From NCBI GenBank assembly GCA_003540955.1, contig DPMX01000281.1:1-5605 (forward strand): 5,605 bases of DNA. Reading direction: 5' to 3'. Positions 1-5,605 of this stretch are shown piece by piece. Numbering within the stretch: the first letter of the stretch is position 1; each line of letters begins with the position of its first letter. The notes below the pieces were generated by a model, which was given only the letters and a program-made list of their open reading frames with translations, was not told the origin of the DNA and did not search any database. The stretch comes from Gammaproteobacteria bacterium. Lineage in GTDB: Bacteria; Pseudomonadota; Gammaproteobacteria; Ga0077536. The position numbers were made by a program, and so were the translations under genes.

Positions 1-265
1 CGACATGCTGATCCCCGAACAGGAGGGTTTGTATCGAGTCGTTGAAACCGGGTTCGCCAGGTGGACCAATATAGCTCTTTGTCGTTTCGGCATCATTGTG
101 GCGAATTTGGGCTGATAGGACAGAATCCAGGATTGGAGTTTTGCCATCATCGTTGCGGTAAACACCGACCCCGAGGTCGACCTTGTTCCTGTTCGGGTCA
201 TCCCGAAACGCGACCATCAAGCCGAGGATAGGATCGGGCGGTAGTGCAGGTAGAGTTTCAAACAT
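1..265 (-). CDS. Class I aspartate/aromatic-amino-acid aminotransferase, N-terminal part (cut by window edge)
   Basis: The minus strand from the ATG at 265 reads 88 codons without a stop and runs off the left edge. The protein begins MFETLPALPPDPILGL and continues with VDLGVGVYRNDDGKTPIL (residues 29-46), TKSYIGPPGEPGF (62-74) and LLFG (81-84). This order and spacing is the N-terminus of the AspC/TyrB family of PLP-dependent transaminases (fold type I), which move an amino group between aspartate or aromatic amino acids and 2-oxoglutarate in the cytoplasm. The GVGVY segment belongs to the N-terminal substrate-closure region. The PLP lysine and other catalytic residues lie outside the window, so AspC cannot be told from TyrB. 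The start matches the family N-terminus, but no clear Shine-Dalgarno sequence precedes it. The DUF992 gene lies 131 bases upstream on the same strand, so co-transcription is possible but not shown. Confidence 0.9.
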   Translation of the reverse strand, partial: MFETLPALPPDPILGLMVAFRDDPNRNKVDLGVGVYRNDDGKTPILDSVLSAQIRHNDAETTKSYIGPPGEPGFNDSIQTLLFGDQHV

Positions 266-396
266 AACGTGTAAATGTGTAGGTTAGTGCGTTTTAGGTG
301 CGTCGTTGGGCCCGAGGAGAAAAACCAAATAGTTAGTCAGTCTCGACTGAGTATTGGGTTGTCGATAAACACACCGCTGGGTAATAGACAGCAGGG
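266..396. other. Intergenic gap with a small inverted repeat
   Basis: This 131-base stretch separates the stop of the DUF992 gene from the start of the aminotransferase gene, both on the minus strand. I see no gene in it. An inverted repeat, TCAGTC (337-342) and GACTGA (345-350), can fold with at least five pairs around a CTCG loop. On the minus strand a run of five T (311-315 on the plus strand, read as A) follows only after about 20 bases, so it is not a typical intrinsic terminator. It could be a weak terminator for the DUF992 gene or mean nothing. Confidence 0.35.
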
Positions 397-885
397 TTAT
401 TTCGCTTCGATGTAAAGGAAGCCGAGTCCTCCGGCGACACCAAACCCGGTGCTACTCTCTAACGCAAGTGGTTGTAGCCCAATACTATTTGCGCCACCGC
501 CGACAAGTGCTTTCGCACCGAGTCCGAGGCCTGCCGCCGCCGAGATCTGACCACCGACATACTTGCCAGCAAGTGCCTTCGACCCCGGGCCAATATCCGA
601 AGATGCCGCAATCACGGTAAATGTCATCTTTTCATTTGAGCGCAGGCTCAAGTCGAGTCCCAAAGCTATGCCAGTTTCGCCTTGGTAAGCTTCGGTTGTG
701 CCATTGCGCTCGAAGATGCAATCGACGTCGGCCGTCGATCGGATAAGTAGATTAATACGTGAACCTGGGACTACTTCACAAGTGAGCAGCCCAACTTCTA
801 TACCACCTTCTGCAGCGGCATTATGAAAGCACAGCAGTGACATGATGCCGGCGATGATTAGGGTTTTTAGGGTTCCTCTGTTCAT
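397..885 (-). CDS. Small exported DUF992-family protein, function unknown
   Basis: This gene encodes 162 residues. Residues 1-25 form a classical Sec signal peptide: basic start (MNRGTLK), hydrophobic core (LIIAGIMSLLCF), and an Ala-rich end with likely cleavage after NAAA, before EGG. The cysteine at 19 is not in a lipobox (SLLC has Leu at -1), so a lipoprotein is unlikely. The mature part starts IEVGLLTCEV, has a second cysteine in DCIF (C36 and C56, a plausible periplasmic disulfide), then YQGETGIALGLDL, ALAGKYVG, and a Gly/Ala-rich tail with LVGGGANSIGLQPLALESSTG. This pattern fits DUF992, a family of small exported bacterial proteins without known function. The length is normal and the gene looks complete. 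The start is supported by AGAGGA five to seven bases ahead of the ATG. Recognition is from memory of the family pattern, so the family assignment is good but not certain. No function is proposed. Confidence 0.82.
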   Translation of the reverse strand: MNRGTLKTLIIAGIMSLLCFHNAAAEGGIEVGLLTCEVVPGSRINLLIRSTADVDCIFERNGTTEAYQGETGIALGLDLSLRSNEKMTFTVIAASSDIGPGSKALAGKYVGGQISAAAGLGLGAKALVGGGANSIGLQPLALESSTGFGVAGGLGFLYIEAK

Positions 886-887
886 AT

Positions 888-899
888 TCCTCTTTCCTT
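888..899 (-). promoter_or_regulatory. Ribosome binding site of the DUF992 gene
   Basis: Read on the minus strand, AAGGAAAGAGGA precedes the ATG at 885. Two purine-rich Shine-Dalgarno-like cores are present, AGAGGA (888-893) right at the normal spacing and AAGGA (895-899) further away. This fixes the start of the exported protein and agrees with its signal peptide. Confidence 0.7.
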
Positions 900-943
900 A
901 CATGGGAGGGTTAGATAAGTTGCCGAGCAGTGCTGTTACTGCT

Positions 944-971
944 TTTATCCCTATTGTAGCGATGATCTCAA
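944..971 (-). promoter_or_regulatory. Possible promoter of the DUF992 gene
   Basis: On the minus strand, TTGAGA (966-971, five of six to the sigma-70 -35 consensus) lies 16 bases before GATAAA (944-949, four of six to the -10 consensus). A start of transcription near 937 would give a leader of about 50 bases. An overlapping TACAAT (953-958) is an alternative -10 but lacks a good partner. This is a pattern match only. Confidence 0.3.
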
Positions 972-1005
972 CAAGTTGTTAGGGACATGTCGTGCCTAGT
1001 TGTTC

Positions 1006-1049
1006 TTGATCTTAAATTTTTGATCTGGGCATAATGCTGTATATATAAA
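1006..1049 (+). promoter_or_regulatory. Candidate sigma-70 promoter(s) of dnaE2
   Basis: Two overlapping arrangements are visible. One uses TTGATC (1020-1025) and TATAAA (1044-1049) with an 18-base spacer, placing the -10 inside the LexA box and the transcript start only about a dozen bases before the ATG. The other uses TTGATC (1006-1011) and CATAAT (1030-1035), also with 18 bases, starting near 1042 inside the box. In both, bound LexA would block the polymerase. I cannot choose between them from sequence alone. Confidence 0.45.
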
Positions 1050-1054
1050 CAGTA
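1035..1054 (+). promoter_or_regulatory. LexA operator (SOS box) controlling dnaE2
   Basis: TGCTGTATATATAAACAGTA matches the E. coli LexA consensus TACTGTATATATATACAGTA at 18 of 20 positions, with the essential CTGT and ACAG half-sites intact (CTG at 1037-1039, CAG at 1050-1052, ten bases apart). Dyad symmetry extends two bases further on each side (AAT and ATT flanks, 1033-1056). It ends 15 bases before the dnaE2 ATG, so LexA would repress dnaE2 until DNA damage triggers RecA-stimulated LexA self-cleavage. The box lies about 150 bases from the divergent DUF992 start and probably does not control that gene. The site is of the gamma/beta-proteobacterial class, not the direct-repeat GTTC-N7-GTTC class of Alphaproteobacteria. 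Confidence 0.93.
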
Positions 1055-1069
1055 TTATGTGTTTGCGTT

Positions 1070-4000
1070 ATGCGGCTTAAAACCGGCGGCCATCCGCGCT
1101 ACGCGGAACTTCATTGCGTTAGCAACTTTAGTTTTTTGCGTGGCGCTTCACATCCCGAAGAGCTTGTTAAAAAAGCACACCGTCTTGGCTACACAGCATT
1201 ATCGATCACAGATGAATGTTCGTTTGCAGGTATTGTACGAGCGCATGTTGCGGCTAAGAAGATTGGATTACAACTTATTATTGGGACTGAGATCCAATTA
1301 ATTGACGGGCTAAGATTAGTTCTCTTAGCACCTAATGCCGCTGCGTATATGGAGATTTCTAGTTTAATCACCGTGGGCCGTCGACGTTGTGAAAAAGGGA
1401 AGTATCGATTGACTCGCGATGATCTCGGGAAAAATCAAGCTAATGCTTTTGTACTGTGGCTACCAGGTGCACAAGCAAACGATCGTGATTCAATACAATG
1501 GCTAGTACGAACGTTTGAGGAACGTGTTTGGATTGCAATCGAACAATTCTACAGCGGGATAGACAGTCGCCATCGTAAGCGTCTACTGCAGCTCTCCAAA
1601 CAATTCGGTATTGCACTGGTTGCTTGTGGCGATGTGCACATGCACGAACGTGATCAGGTGCCGATCGCAGATACGCTGACTGCGATCCGATTGAACTGTA
1701 CTCTACAAGCGGCAGCTGGCCAGTTCTCCCCTAATGATGAACATTACATACGACCACGTTCTCGCTTGCATCGATTTTATTCACCAGCGGAGCTTGCTGA
1801 GAGTGTCAGAATTGCTCAACGTTGTCATTTTTCTTTGGACGAACTACGCAACGAGTATCCACGTGAACTGGCTCCCAAGGGGCTCAGTTTAAAAGAGTAC
1901 TTGCGCCAGTTGACGATGGCCGGGATGTATCGTCACTGGCCCAAAGGTGTCCCGAACAAGGTTTGGCGTTTGGTCGAGCACGAACTTACACTCATTGCCG
2001 AACTCGGTTACGAGGCTTTTTTTCTCACGGTTTATGACATTGTAAAATTTGCTCGCTCACGCAAAATTCTGTGTCAAGGTAGGGGCTCAGCAGCAAATTC
2101 AGCGGTGTGCTTTTGTCTCGGCATTACCGCCGTCGATCCGTCGCGGATGGAGATGCTGTTCGAGCGTTTTCTATCGAAAGAGCGCAATGAGCCACCAGAT
2201 ATCGATGTCGACTTCGAACATGATCGACGAGAAGAGGTTATTCAGTACGTTTATAAGAAATATGGTCGGGAACGCGCTGCCTTAGCGGCCACGGTTATTA
2301 CTTATAAAACGCGCAGTGCGGTACGGGATGTTGGTAAAGCACTGGGTATGAGTTTGGAACAGGTAGATCGTCTAGCCAAGAATGTTTTCTGGTGGGATGG
2401 TAAACAGCATATTCCAGAGCGACTGCGCGAAGTTGGCTTCGACCCAGATAGTCCAATCATCGTACGGTTAGTGAACTTGGTTGCAAGACTCATTGGTTTC
2501 CCTCGATATTTGTCACAGCATGTTGGTGGCTTCGTGATTTCGGAGCGACCTTTATGTCAACTCGTGCCGATCGAAAATGCGGCGATGGCAGAACGGACAG
2601 TTATTCAGTGGAATAAGGATGACTTGCATGCATTGGGTATGCTCAAAGTCGACTGTCTTTGCCTCGGGATATTGAGCGCAATTCGTCGCGCGTTTGAGCT
2701 GATTAAAGACTTTAATGGTGAGACAATTGATCTCAATAGTGTCCCTAGTGAAGATCCTGCTACTTACGCGATGATTCAGTCTGCAGCAACAGTCGGTGTG
2801 TTTCAGATCGAATCGCGCGCACAAATGGCAATGCTACCGCGACTCCGGCCTGCTTGTTACTATGACCTCGTAATCGAGATCGCAATCATTCGTCCTGGTC
2901 CAATTCAAGGCGAGATGGTACATCCCTACCTAAAACGCCGTAACGGTCAAGAGGTAGTGAGTTATCCGAGTAAAGAAGTACGCGACGTTTTGGAGCGAAC
3001 CTTAGGCGTTCCCTTGTTTCAGGAGCAAGTGATTAAAATCGCCATGGTGGCGGCCGGATTTACCCCTGGCGAGGCCGAGCAATTGCGCCGCTCGATGGCA
3101 GCTTGGAAACGTAATGGTGGTCTTGATGAGTTTCATGACAAGTTAATCGATGGTATGCATAAGCGCGGTTATAACAGCGCATTTGCCGAATGTTTATTTA
3201 ATCAGATAAAGGGTTTCGGTGAATATGGTTTCCCTGAATCGCATGCGGCAAGCTTTGCTTTGCTAGCTTACGTGTCGGCATGGTTGAAGTGTCATCATCC
3301 AGCGATGTTCACAGCAGCTTTGTTGAATTCCCAGCCGATGGGTTTTTATGCCCCATCTCAATTGGTTCAAGATGTACGTCGCGCTGGTATAGAGGTGCGA
3401 GCAGTCGACATACAATGTAGTGATTGGGATTGTACGATTGAGCCTTCTCAACAAGATAAGTCTCAGCCCGCTATACGCCTAGGGTTGAGGTTAGTGAAGG
3501 GTTTGCAACGGGGAGCTGCTGAGCGTTTGATAGATTCACGGCTCGAGCGAAAATTCAGTGACGTTAATGAGTTAGCCCGCCGTGCAAGTCTCGATCGCGG
3601 TGCTTTAAAGGCTTTGTCAAGTGCTGGAGCACTGGCTAGTCTGTCAGGTAATAGACACCAGGCAAGGTGGGCAACCCTTGGGGTTGAAGTAGGCTTGCCG
3701 CTCCTGCCGAGTAGCACTATTGCCGAAGGTATTCCGATGTTGCGCTCACCCCGAGAAGGGGAGAATATTGTTGCTGACTATGCCAGTCTAGGTCTGAGCT
3801 TAGGTCGTCATCCGTTGGCTCTTCTACGCCATAAGCTTGATCGTAAGTCTTGTATGACGGCGGTAGGGATTACTGATTGTGACCATGGTTTAGAAGTCCG
3901 TACGGCTGGCTTAGTTACATCCCGACAGCGGCCCAATACCGCCAATGGTGTAGTATTTATCACGTTGGAAGATGAGACTGGCGTGATCAACTTGCTTGTG

Positions 4001-4171
4001 TGGTCGAATCTCGTCGAGCGTCAGCGACGTGAGGCCTTGAACTCACACCTCATGGGAGTGGTCGGTAAGATCGAGCGCCAAGATGGGATAGTACATGTCA
4101 TAGCTAAACGTTTGTTTGATCATTCTGCTTGGCTTGGGCGTTTGGCGGTTGAGTCACGAGACTTTCATTGA
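1070..4171 (+). CDS. dnaE2: Error-prone DNA polymerase III alpha subunit DnaE2 (ImuC)
   Basis: The product is 1033 residues, normal for DnaE2, a C-family polymerase used in SOS mutagenesis and translesion synthesis in the cytoplasm. The start matches the family: YAELHCVSNFSFLRGASHPEEL (residues 11-32) opens the PHP domain (to about 210, with GDVHMH near 187-192). The polymerase core shows GRGSAANS (337-344), PDIDVDFE (376-383) and LKVDCLCLG (526-534). By analogy with E. coli DnaE D401, D403 and D555, the catalytic aspartates are D379, D381 and D528. RPGPIQGEM (608-616) and FPESHAASFALLAY (from 721) follow, then a helix-hairpin-helix region (about 809-866) and an OB fold (about 942-1020, with VVFITLEDETG at 961-971). 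It ends in the typical SRDFH. No frameshift or lost catalytic residue is seen, so it should be active. DnaE2 normally works with ImuA and the clamp-binding ImuB, but neither is next to it. There is no clear Shine-Dalgarno sequence. The LexA box just upstream makes it SOS-inducible. Confidence 0.97.
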   Translation: MRLKTGGHPRYAELHCVSNFSFLRGASHPEELVKKAHRLGYTALSITDECSFAGIVRAHVAAKKIGLQLIIGTEIQLIDGLRLVLLAPNAAAYMEISSLITVGRRRCEKGKYRLTRDDLGKNQANAFVLWLPGAQANDRDSIQWLVRTFEERVWIAIEQFYSGIDSRHRKRLLQLSKQFGIALVACGDVHMHERDQVPIADTLTAIRLNCTLQAAAGQFSPNDEHYIRPRSRLHRFYSPAELAESVRIAQRCHFSLDELRNEYPRELAPKGLSLKEYLRQLTMAGMYRHWPKGVPNKVWRLVEHELTLIAELGYEAFFLTVYDIVKFARSRKILCQGRGSAANSAVCFCLGITAVDPSRMEMLFERFLSKERNEPPDIDVDFEHDRREEVIQYVYKKYGRERAALAATVITYKTRSAVRDVGKALGMSLEQVDRLAKNVFWWDGKQHIPERLREVGFDPDSPIIVRLVNLVARLIGFPRYLSQHVGGFVISERPLCQLVPIENAAMAERTVIQWNKDDLHALGMLKVDCLCLGILSAIRRAFELIKDFNGETIDLNSVPSEDPATYAMIQSAATVGVFQIESRAQMAMLPRLRPACYYDLVIEIAIIRPGPIQGEMVHPYLKRRNGQEVVSYPSKEVRDVLERTLGVPLFQEQVIKIAMVAAGFTPGEAEQLRRSMAAWKRNGGLDEFHDKLIDGMHKRGYNSAFAECLFNQIKGFGEYGFPESHAASFALLAYVSAWLKCHHPAMFTAALLNSQPMGFYAPSQLVQDVRRAGIEVRAVDIQCSDWDCTIEPSQQDKSQPAIRLGLRLVKGLQRGAAERLIDSRLERKFSDVNELARRASLDRGALKALSSAGALASLSGNRHQARWATLGVEVGLPLLPSSTIAEGIPMLRSPREGENIVADYASLGLSLGRHPLALLRHKLDRKSCMTAVGITDCDHGLEVRTAGLVTSRQRPNTANGVVFITLEDETGVINLLVWSNLVERQRREALNSHLMGVVGKIERQDGIVHVIAKRLFDHSAWLGRLAVESRDFH

Positions 4172-4229
4172 AATTAACGCTGGTCTGCTGACTTCGTTGA
4201 TCTTTAATTTCCTCCGACATGCGCACGCA

Positions 4230-4257
4230 TTGCAATTGCTGCGGTGCACAGTACAAT
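4230..4257 (+). promoter_or_regulatory. Possible promoter of serC
   Basis: TTGCAA (4230-4235, four of six to the -35 consensus) and TACAAT (4252-4257, five of six to the -10 consensus) are 16 bases apart. Transcription would start near 4264 and give a leader of about 28 bases containing the serC ribosome binding site. This would let serC and serA be expressed apart from the SOS-controlled gene upstream, as expected for a biosynthetic pair. It is a pattern match only. Confidence 0.42.
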
Positions 4258-4280
4258 CGCGCGCTTTAAGACTAAATCCC

Positions 4281-4286
4281 GAGGTG
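4281..4286 (+). promoter_or_regulatory. Ribosome binding site of serC
   Basis: GAGGTG lies five bases ahead of the ATG at 4292. It decides the start in favour of this ATG over an in-frame GTG at 4244, which would add 16 residues (HSTIARFKTKSRGER-like, unlike the family N-terminus) and would overlap the proposed promoter. Confidence 0.7.
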
Positions 4287-4291
4287 AACGC

Positions 4292-5464
4292 ATGTCGACT
4301 AAGATGCCTAAGCCTGAATTGCGACCACGCCAGCCAAGTTTTTCTTCTGGGCCGTGTCCAAAACGTCCGAACTGGTCGTTGCAGGCCCTCTCGCGTGCAC
4401 TAGTTGGACGATCTCATCGTTCCGATATAGGCAAGGCAAAGCTTAGAGCAGCGATTGATCAAACTCGTGATGTTCTGGGCATTCCGGTCGATTATCGTAT
4501 TGGCATCGTTGCCGGTTCTGATACCGGGGCGGTTGAAATCGCATTGTGGAATTTGCTCGGTGCTCGCGACGTCGACGTCCTGGCTTGGGAAAGTTTTGGA
4601 AGAGACTGGGTTACCGACATTGTTAATGCGTTGGGGATCGTAGGCTCGCGCGTACTCCTGGCGGATTATGGTGAGTTACCCGATTTGCACGAGGTCAATT
4701 TTAACCACGACGTTGTGTTCGTTTGGAATGGAACAACGTCTGGGGTAAAAGTTCCCGACGGCGACTGGATCCGTGATGATCGTTCGGGGCTGACGATTTG
4801 TGATGCAACCTCCGCAGCATTTGCGATGGAACTCCCATGGCATAAGCTCGACGTTGTGACGTTCTCATGGCAGAAAGTGCTAGGTGGTGAAGGAGCACAT
4901 GGGATGTTGGTAGTAAGCCCGCGCGCTGTGGCGAGACTGGAAACCTACCGCCCTTCCTGGCCGTTACCAAAGCTCTTTCGATTGTGCAAGGAAGGTAAGC
5001 TTGACGAAGCAATTTTCGATGGTAGGACCATTAATACTCCTTCGATGCTGTGCGTTGAGGATTACCTTGATGCGTTGGAGTGGGCTCGTGATGTCGGTGG
5101 CCTCAAGGGGTTGTTACGGCGATCTGCGGCTAATCTTCGAGCGATAACGACGTGGGTTGAGAAGACTTCTTGGATAGACTTTCTTGCGAGCCGTGAGGAG
5201 ATCCGATCGAACACCTCGATCTGTCTAAAATTTACTGCGCCGATGGTCATGTCTCTTAGTGTCGGTAGACAGGCAGACTTTGCGAAACGGATAGCCTTCC
5301 TGCTTGAGCATGAACGTGTCGCACTAGATATAAGTAGCTACCGCAATGCCCCCCCAGGGATCCGTATATGGGGTGGAGCGACAGTCGAACTGGCGGACAT
5401 TAAGGCTTTGCTACCATGGATCGAGTGGGCATACGCAGTAGCTATCTTTGAATTAGAATCTTAA
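4292..5464 (+). CDS. serC: Phosphoserine aminotransferase SerC (alphaproteobacterial/Methanosarcina-type)
   Basis: The product is 390 residues. It converts 3-phosphohydroxypyruvate and glutamate to O-phosphoserine and 2-oxoglutarate, the second step of cytoplasmic serine synthesis, using PLP. Visible motifs in order: FSSGPCPKRP (17-26), GRSHRS (39-44, substrate binding), GSDTGA (75-80, PLP phosphate), WNGTTSG, CDATSA (170-175, with D171 expected to hold the PLP ring nitrogen), FSWQKVLGGEGAHG with Schiff-base lysine K195, TINTPS (246-251), RSNTSICLKF, and PPGIRIWGGATVE (354-366) near the C-terminus. This wording is the form I know from Alphaproteobacteria and Methanosarcina (TIGR01365-like), not the E. 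coli form. Length is normal and all key residues are present. serA starts 38 bases after the stop, on the same strand, so the two are probably one operon. In some bacteria SerC also acts in vitamin B6 synthesis, which cannot be judged here. Confidence 0.95.
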   Translation: MSTKMPKPELRPRQPSFSSGPCPKRPNWSLQALSRALVGRSHRSDIGKAKLRAAIDQTRDVLGIPVDYRIGIVAGSDTGAVEIALWNLLGARDVDVLAWESFGRDWVTDIVNALGIVGSRVLLADYGELPDLHEVNFNHDVVFVWNGTTSGVKVPDGDWIRDDRSGLTICDATSAAFAMELPWHKLDVVTFSWQKVLGGEGAHGMLVVSPRAVARLETYRPSWPLPKLFRLCKEGKLDEAIFDGRTINTPSMLCVEDYLDALEWARDVGGLKGLLRRSAANLRAITTWVEKTSWIDFLASREEIRSNTSICLKFTAPMVMSLSVGRQADFAKRIAFLLEHERVALDISSYRNAPPGIRIWGGATVELADIKALLPWIEWAYAVAIFELES

Positions 5465-5480
5465 GTGGTAGCGCAATCGT

Positions 5481-5486
5481 AGGGGA
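5481..5486 (+). promoter_or_regulatory. Possible ribosome binding site of serA
   Basis: AGGGGA is the only good purine-rich core in the serC-serA gap, but it sits 16 bases before the ATG at 5503, longer than usual. Either it is used with poor spacing or serA relies on coupling to translation of serC. No alternative start codon gives a better fit to the family. Confidence 0.35.
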
Positions 5487-5502
5487 ACCGAGATCATTAG
5501 AA

Positions 5503-5605
5503 ATGTATAAAGTATTTGTCGCTGATAAATTGGCGCCTGAAGGTGTCGATGCGCTAAAGGAGTACGCTGAACTTGAAGTAGATTTCTCGCCAGGACTCGG
5601 ATTGG
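5503..5605 (+). CDS. serA: D-3-phosphoglycerate dehydrogenase SerA, N-terminal part (cut by window edge)
   Basis: Thirty-four codons are visible before the right edge. They read MYKVFVADKLAPEGVDAL, then KEYAELEVDFSPGLGL. This is the usual opening of SerA: a first beta strand (KVFVADKL), a helix (PEGVDALKEY) and a second strand (LEVDF) of the substrate-binding domain of the D-isomer 2-hydroxyacid dehydrogenases. SerA oxidises 3-phosphoglycerate with NAD to 3-phosphohydroxypyruvate, the substrate of SerC. So short a piece could also be another 2-hydroxyacid dehydrogenase, but its position directly after serC makes SerA by far the best choice. The NAD-binding domain and any C-terminal ACT domain lie outside the window. 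Confidence 0.88.
   Translation, partial: MYKVFVADKLAPEGVDALKEYAELEVDFSPGLGL

Larger units (their letters stand above)
4172..4291. other. Intergenic region between dnaE2 and serC
   Basis: This 120-base stretch has no gene. I find no convincing terminator for dnaE2: the T-rich part near 4200-4211 is not preceded by a stable stem. A hairpin can form from GCACGCA (4223-4229) and TGCGGTGC (4240-4247) with one bulged G and a ten-base loop, but it is not followed by a T run. It overlaps the putative serC promoter. Read-through from dnaE2 into serC therefore cannot be excluded. Confidence 0.4.

Noticed and set aside
337..350. Inverted repeat TCAGTC/GACTGA as an intrinsic terminator
   Set aside because: The stem is only five to six pairs and the nearest T run on the minus strand is about 20 bases away; kept only as a note in the gap entry.
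1003..1017. GTTC at 1003-1006 ahead of dnaE2 as part of an alphaproteobacterial LexA site (GTTC-N7-GTTC)
   Set aside because: Seven bases further on the sequence is AAAT-like, not GTTC, while a near-perfect CTGT-N8-ACAG box lies just downstream.
1059..1301. GTG-started 80-codon open frame overlapping the start of dnaE2
   Set aside because: It lies in another frame inside an unmistakable DnaE2 coding region, has no ribosome binding site and resembles no family.
4244..4291. GTG at 4244 as an upstream start of serC
   Set aside because: The ATG at 4292 has GAGGTG at good spacing and gives the family-like N-terminus; the extension would overlap the likely promoter.
4116..4403. 95-codon open frame spanning the dnaE2-serC gap
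   Set aside because: It overlaps the end of dnaE2 and the start of serC in a different frame; its Cys/Arg/Leu-rich product looks like a frame shadow.
4701..5012. 103-codon minus-strand open frame within serC
   Set aside because: It is antisense to a conserved part of SerC including the PLP lysine region, with no start signal and a product unlike any known family.
1..5605. Mobile element, CRISPR array, tRNA or toxin-antitoxin system
   Set aside because: I saw no transposase-like protein, regular repeats, tRNA cloverleaf or paired small genes; nearly all the sequence is explained by housekeeping and SOS genes.

Overview
The window looks like ordinary proteobacterial chromosome. It holds three complete genes and two genes cut by the window edges, and I found no RNA gene, insertion sequence, CRISPR array or phage gene. 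A near-consensus LexA operator of the enterobacterial/gammaproteobacterial type (CTGT-N8-ACAG) points to a gammaproteobacterium or a relative. By contrast, the DUF992-like protein and the form of SerC resemble proteins I associate mainly with Alphaproteobacteria. Base composition looks balanced by eye. I would say Proteobacteria with confidence, Gammaproteobacteria tentatively, and go no further.

Layout. Left arm, minus strand: the first 88 codons of a class I aspartate/aromatic aminotransferase (start at 265), preceded on the same strand by a gene for a small exported DUF992-family protein (885 to 397). A divergent intergenic region (886-1069) carries the ribosome binding site and a possible promoter of the DUF992 gene on one side, and the LexA box of dnaE2 on the other. 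Centre, plus strand: an intact dnaE2/imuC gene (1070-4171) for the SOS-induced, error-prone DNA polymerase III alpha subunit. Right arm, plus strand: serC (4292-5464) and the start of serA (from 5503), which encode two consecutive enzymes of phosphorylated serine biosynthesis.

How the genes relate. serC and serA form a clear functional pair: SerA oxidises 3-phosphoglycerate to 3-phosphohydroxypyruvate, and SerC transaminates this to phosphoserine. dnaE2 appears to be its own SOS transcription unit. Its usual partners imuA and imuB, often found just upstream in the same operon, are absent here. The gene upstream is divergent and the genes downstream are metabolic. If DnaE2 is active it must be supplied with ImuB from elsewhere in the genome.

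Novelty. I see no convincing undescribed system. The points most worth a second look are the separation of dnaE2 from imuAB under a very strong LexA box, its apparent lack of a Shine-Dalgarno sequence (with a tiny overlapping reading frame at the start), the uncharacterised exported DUF992 protein, and the mixed taxonomic signals.
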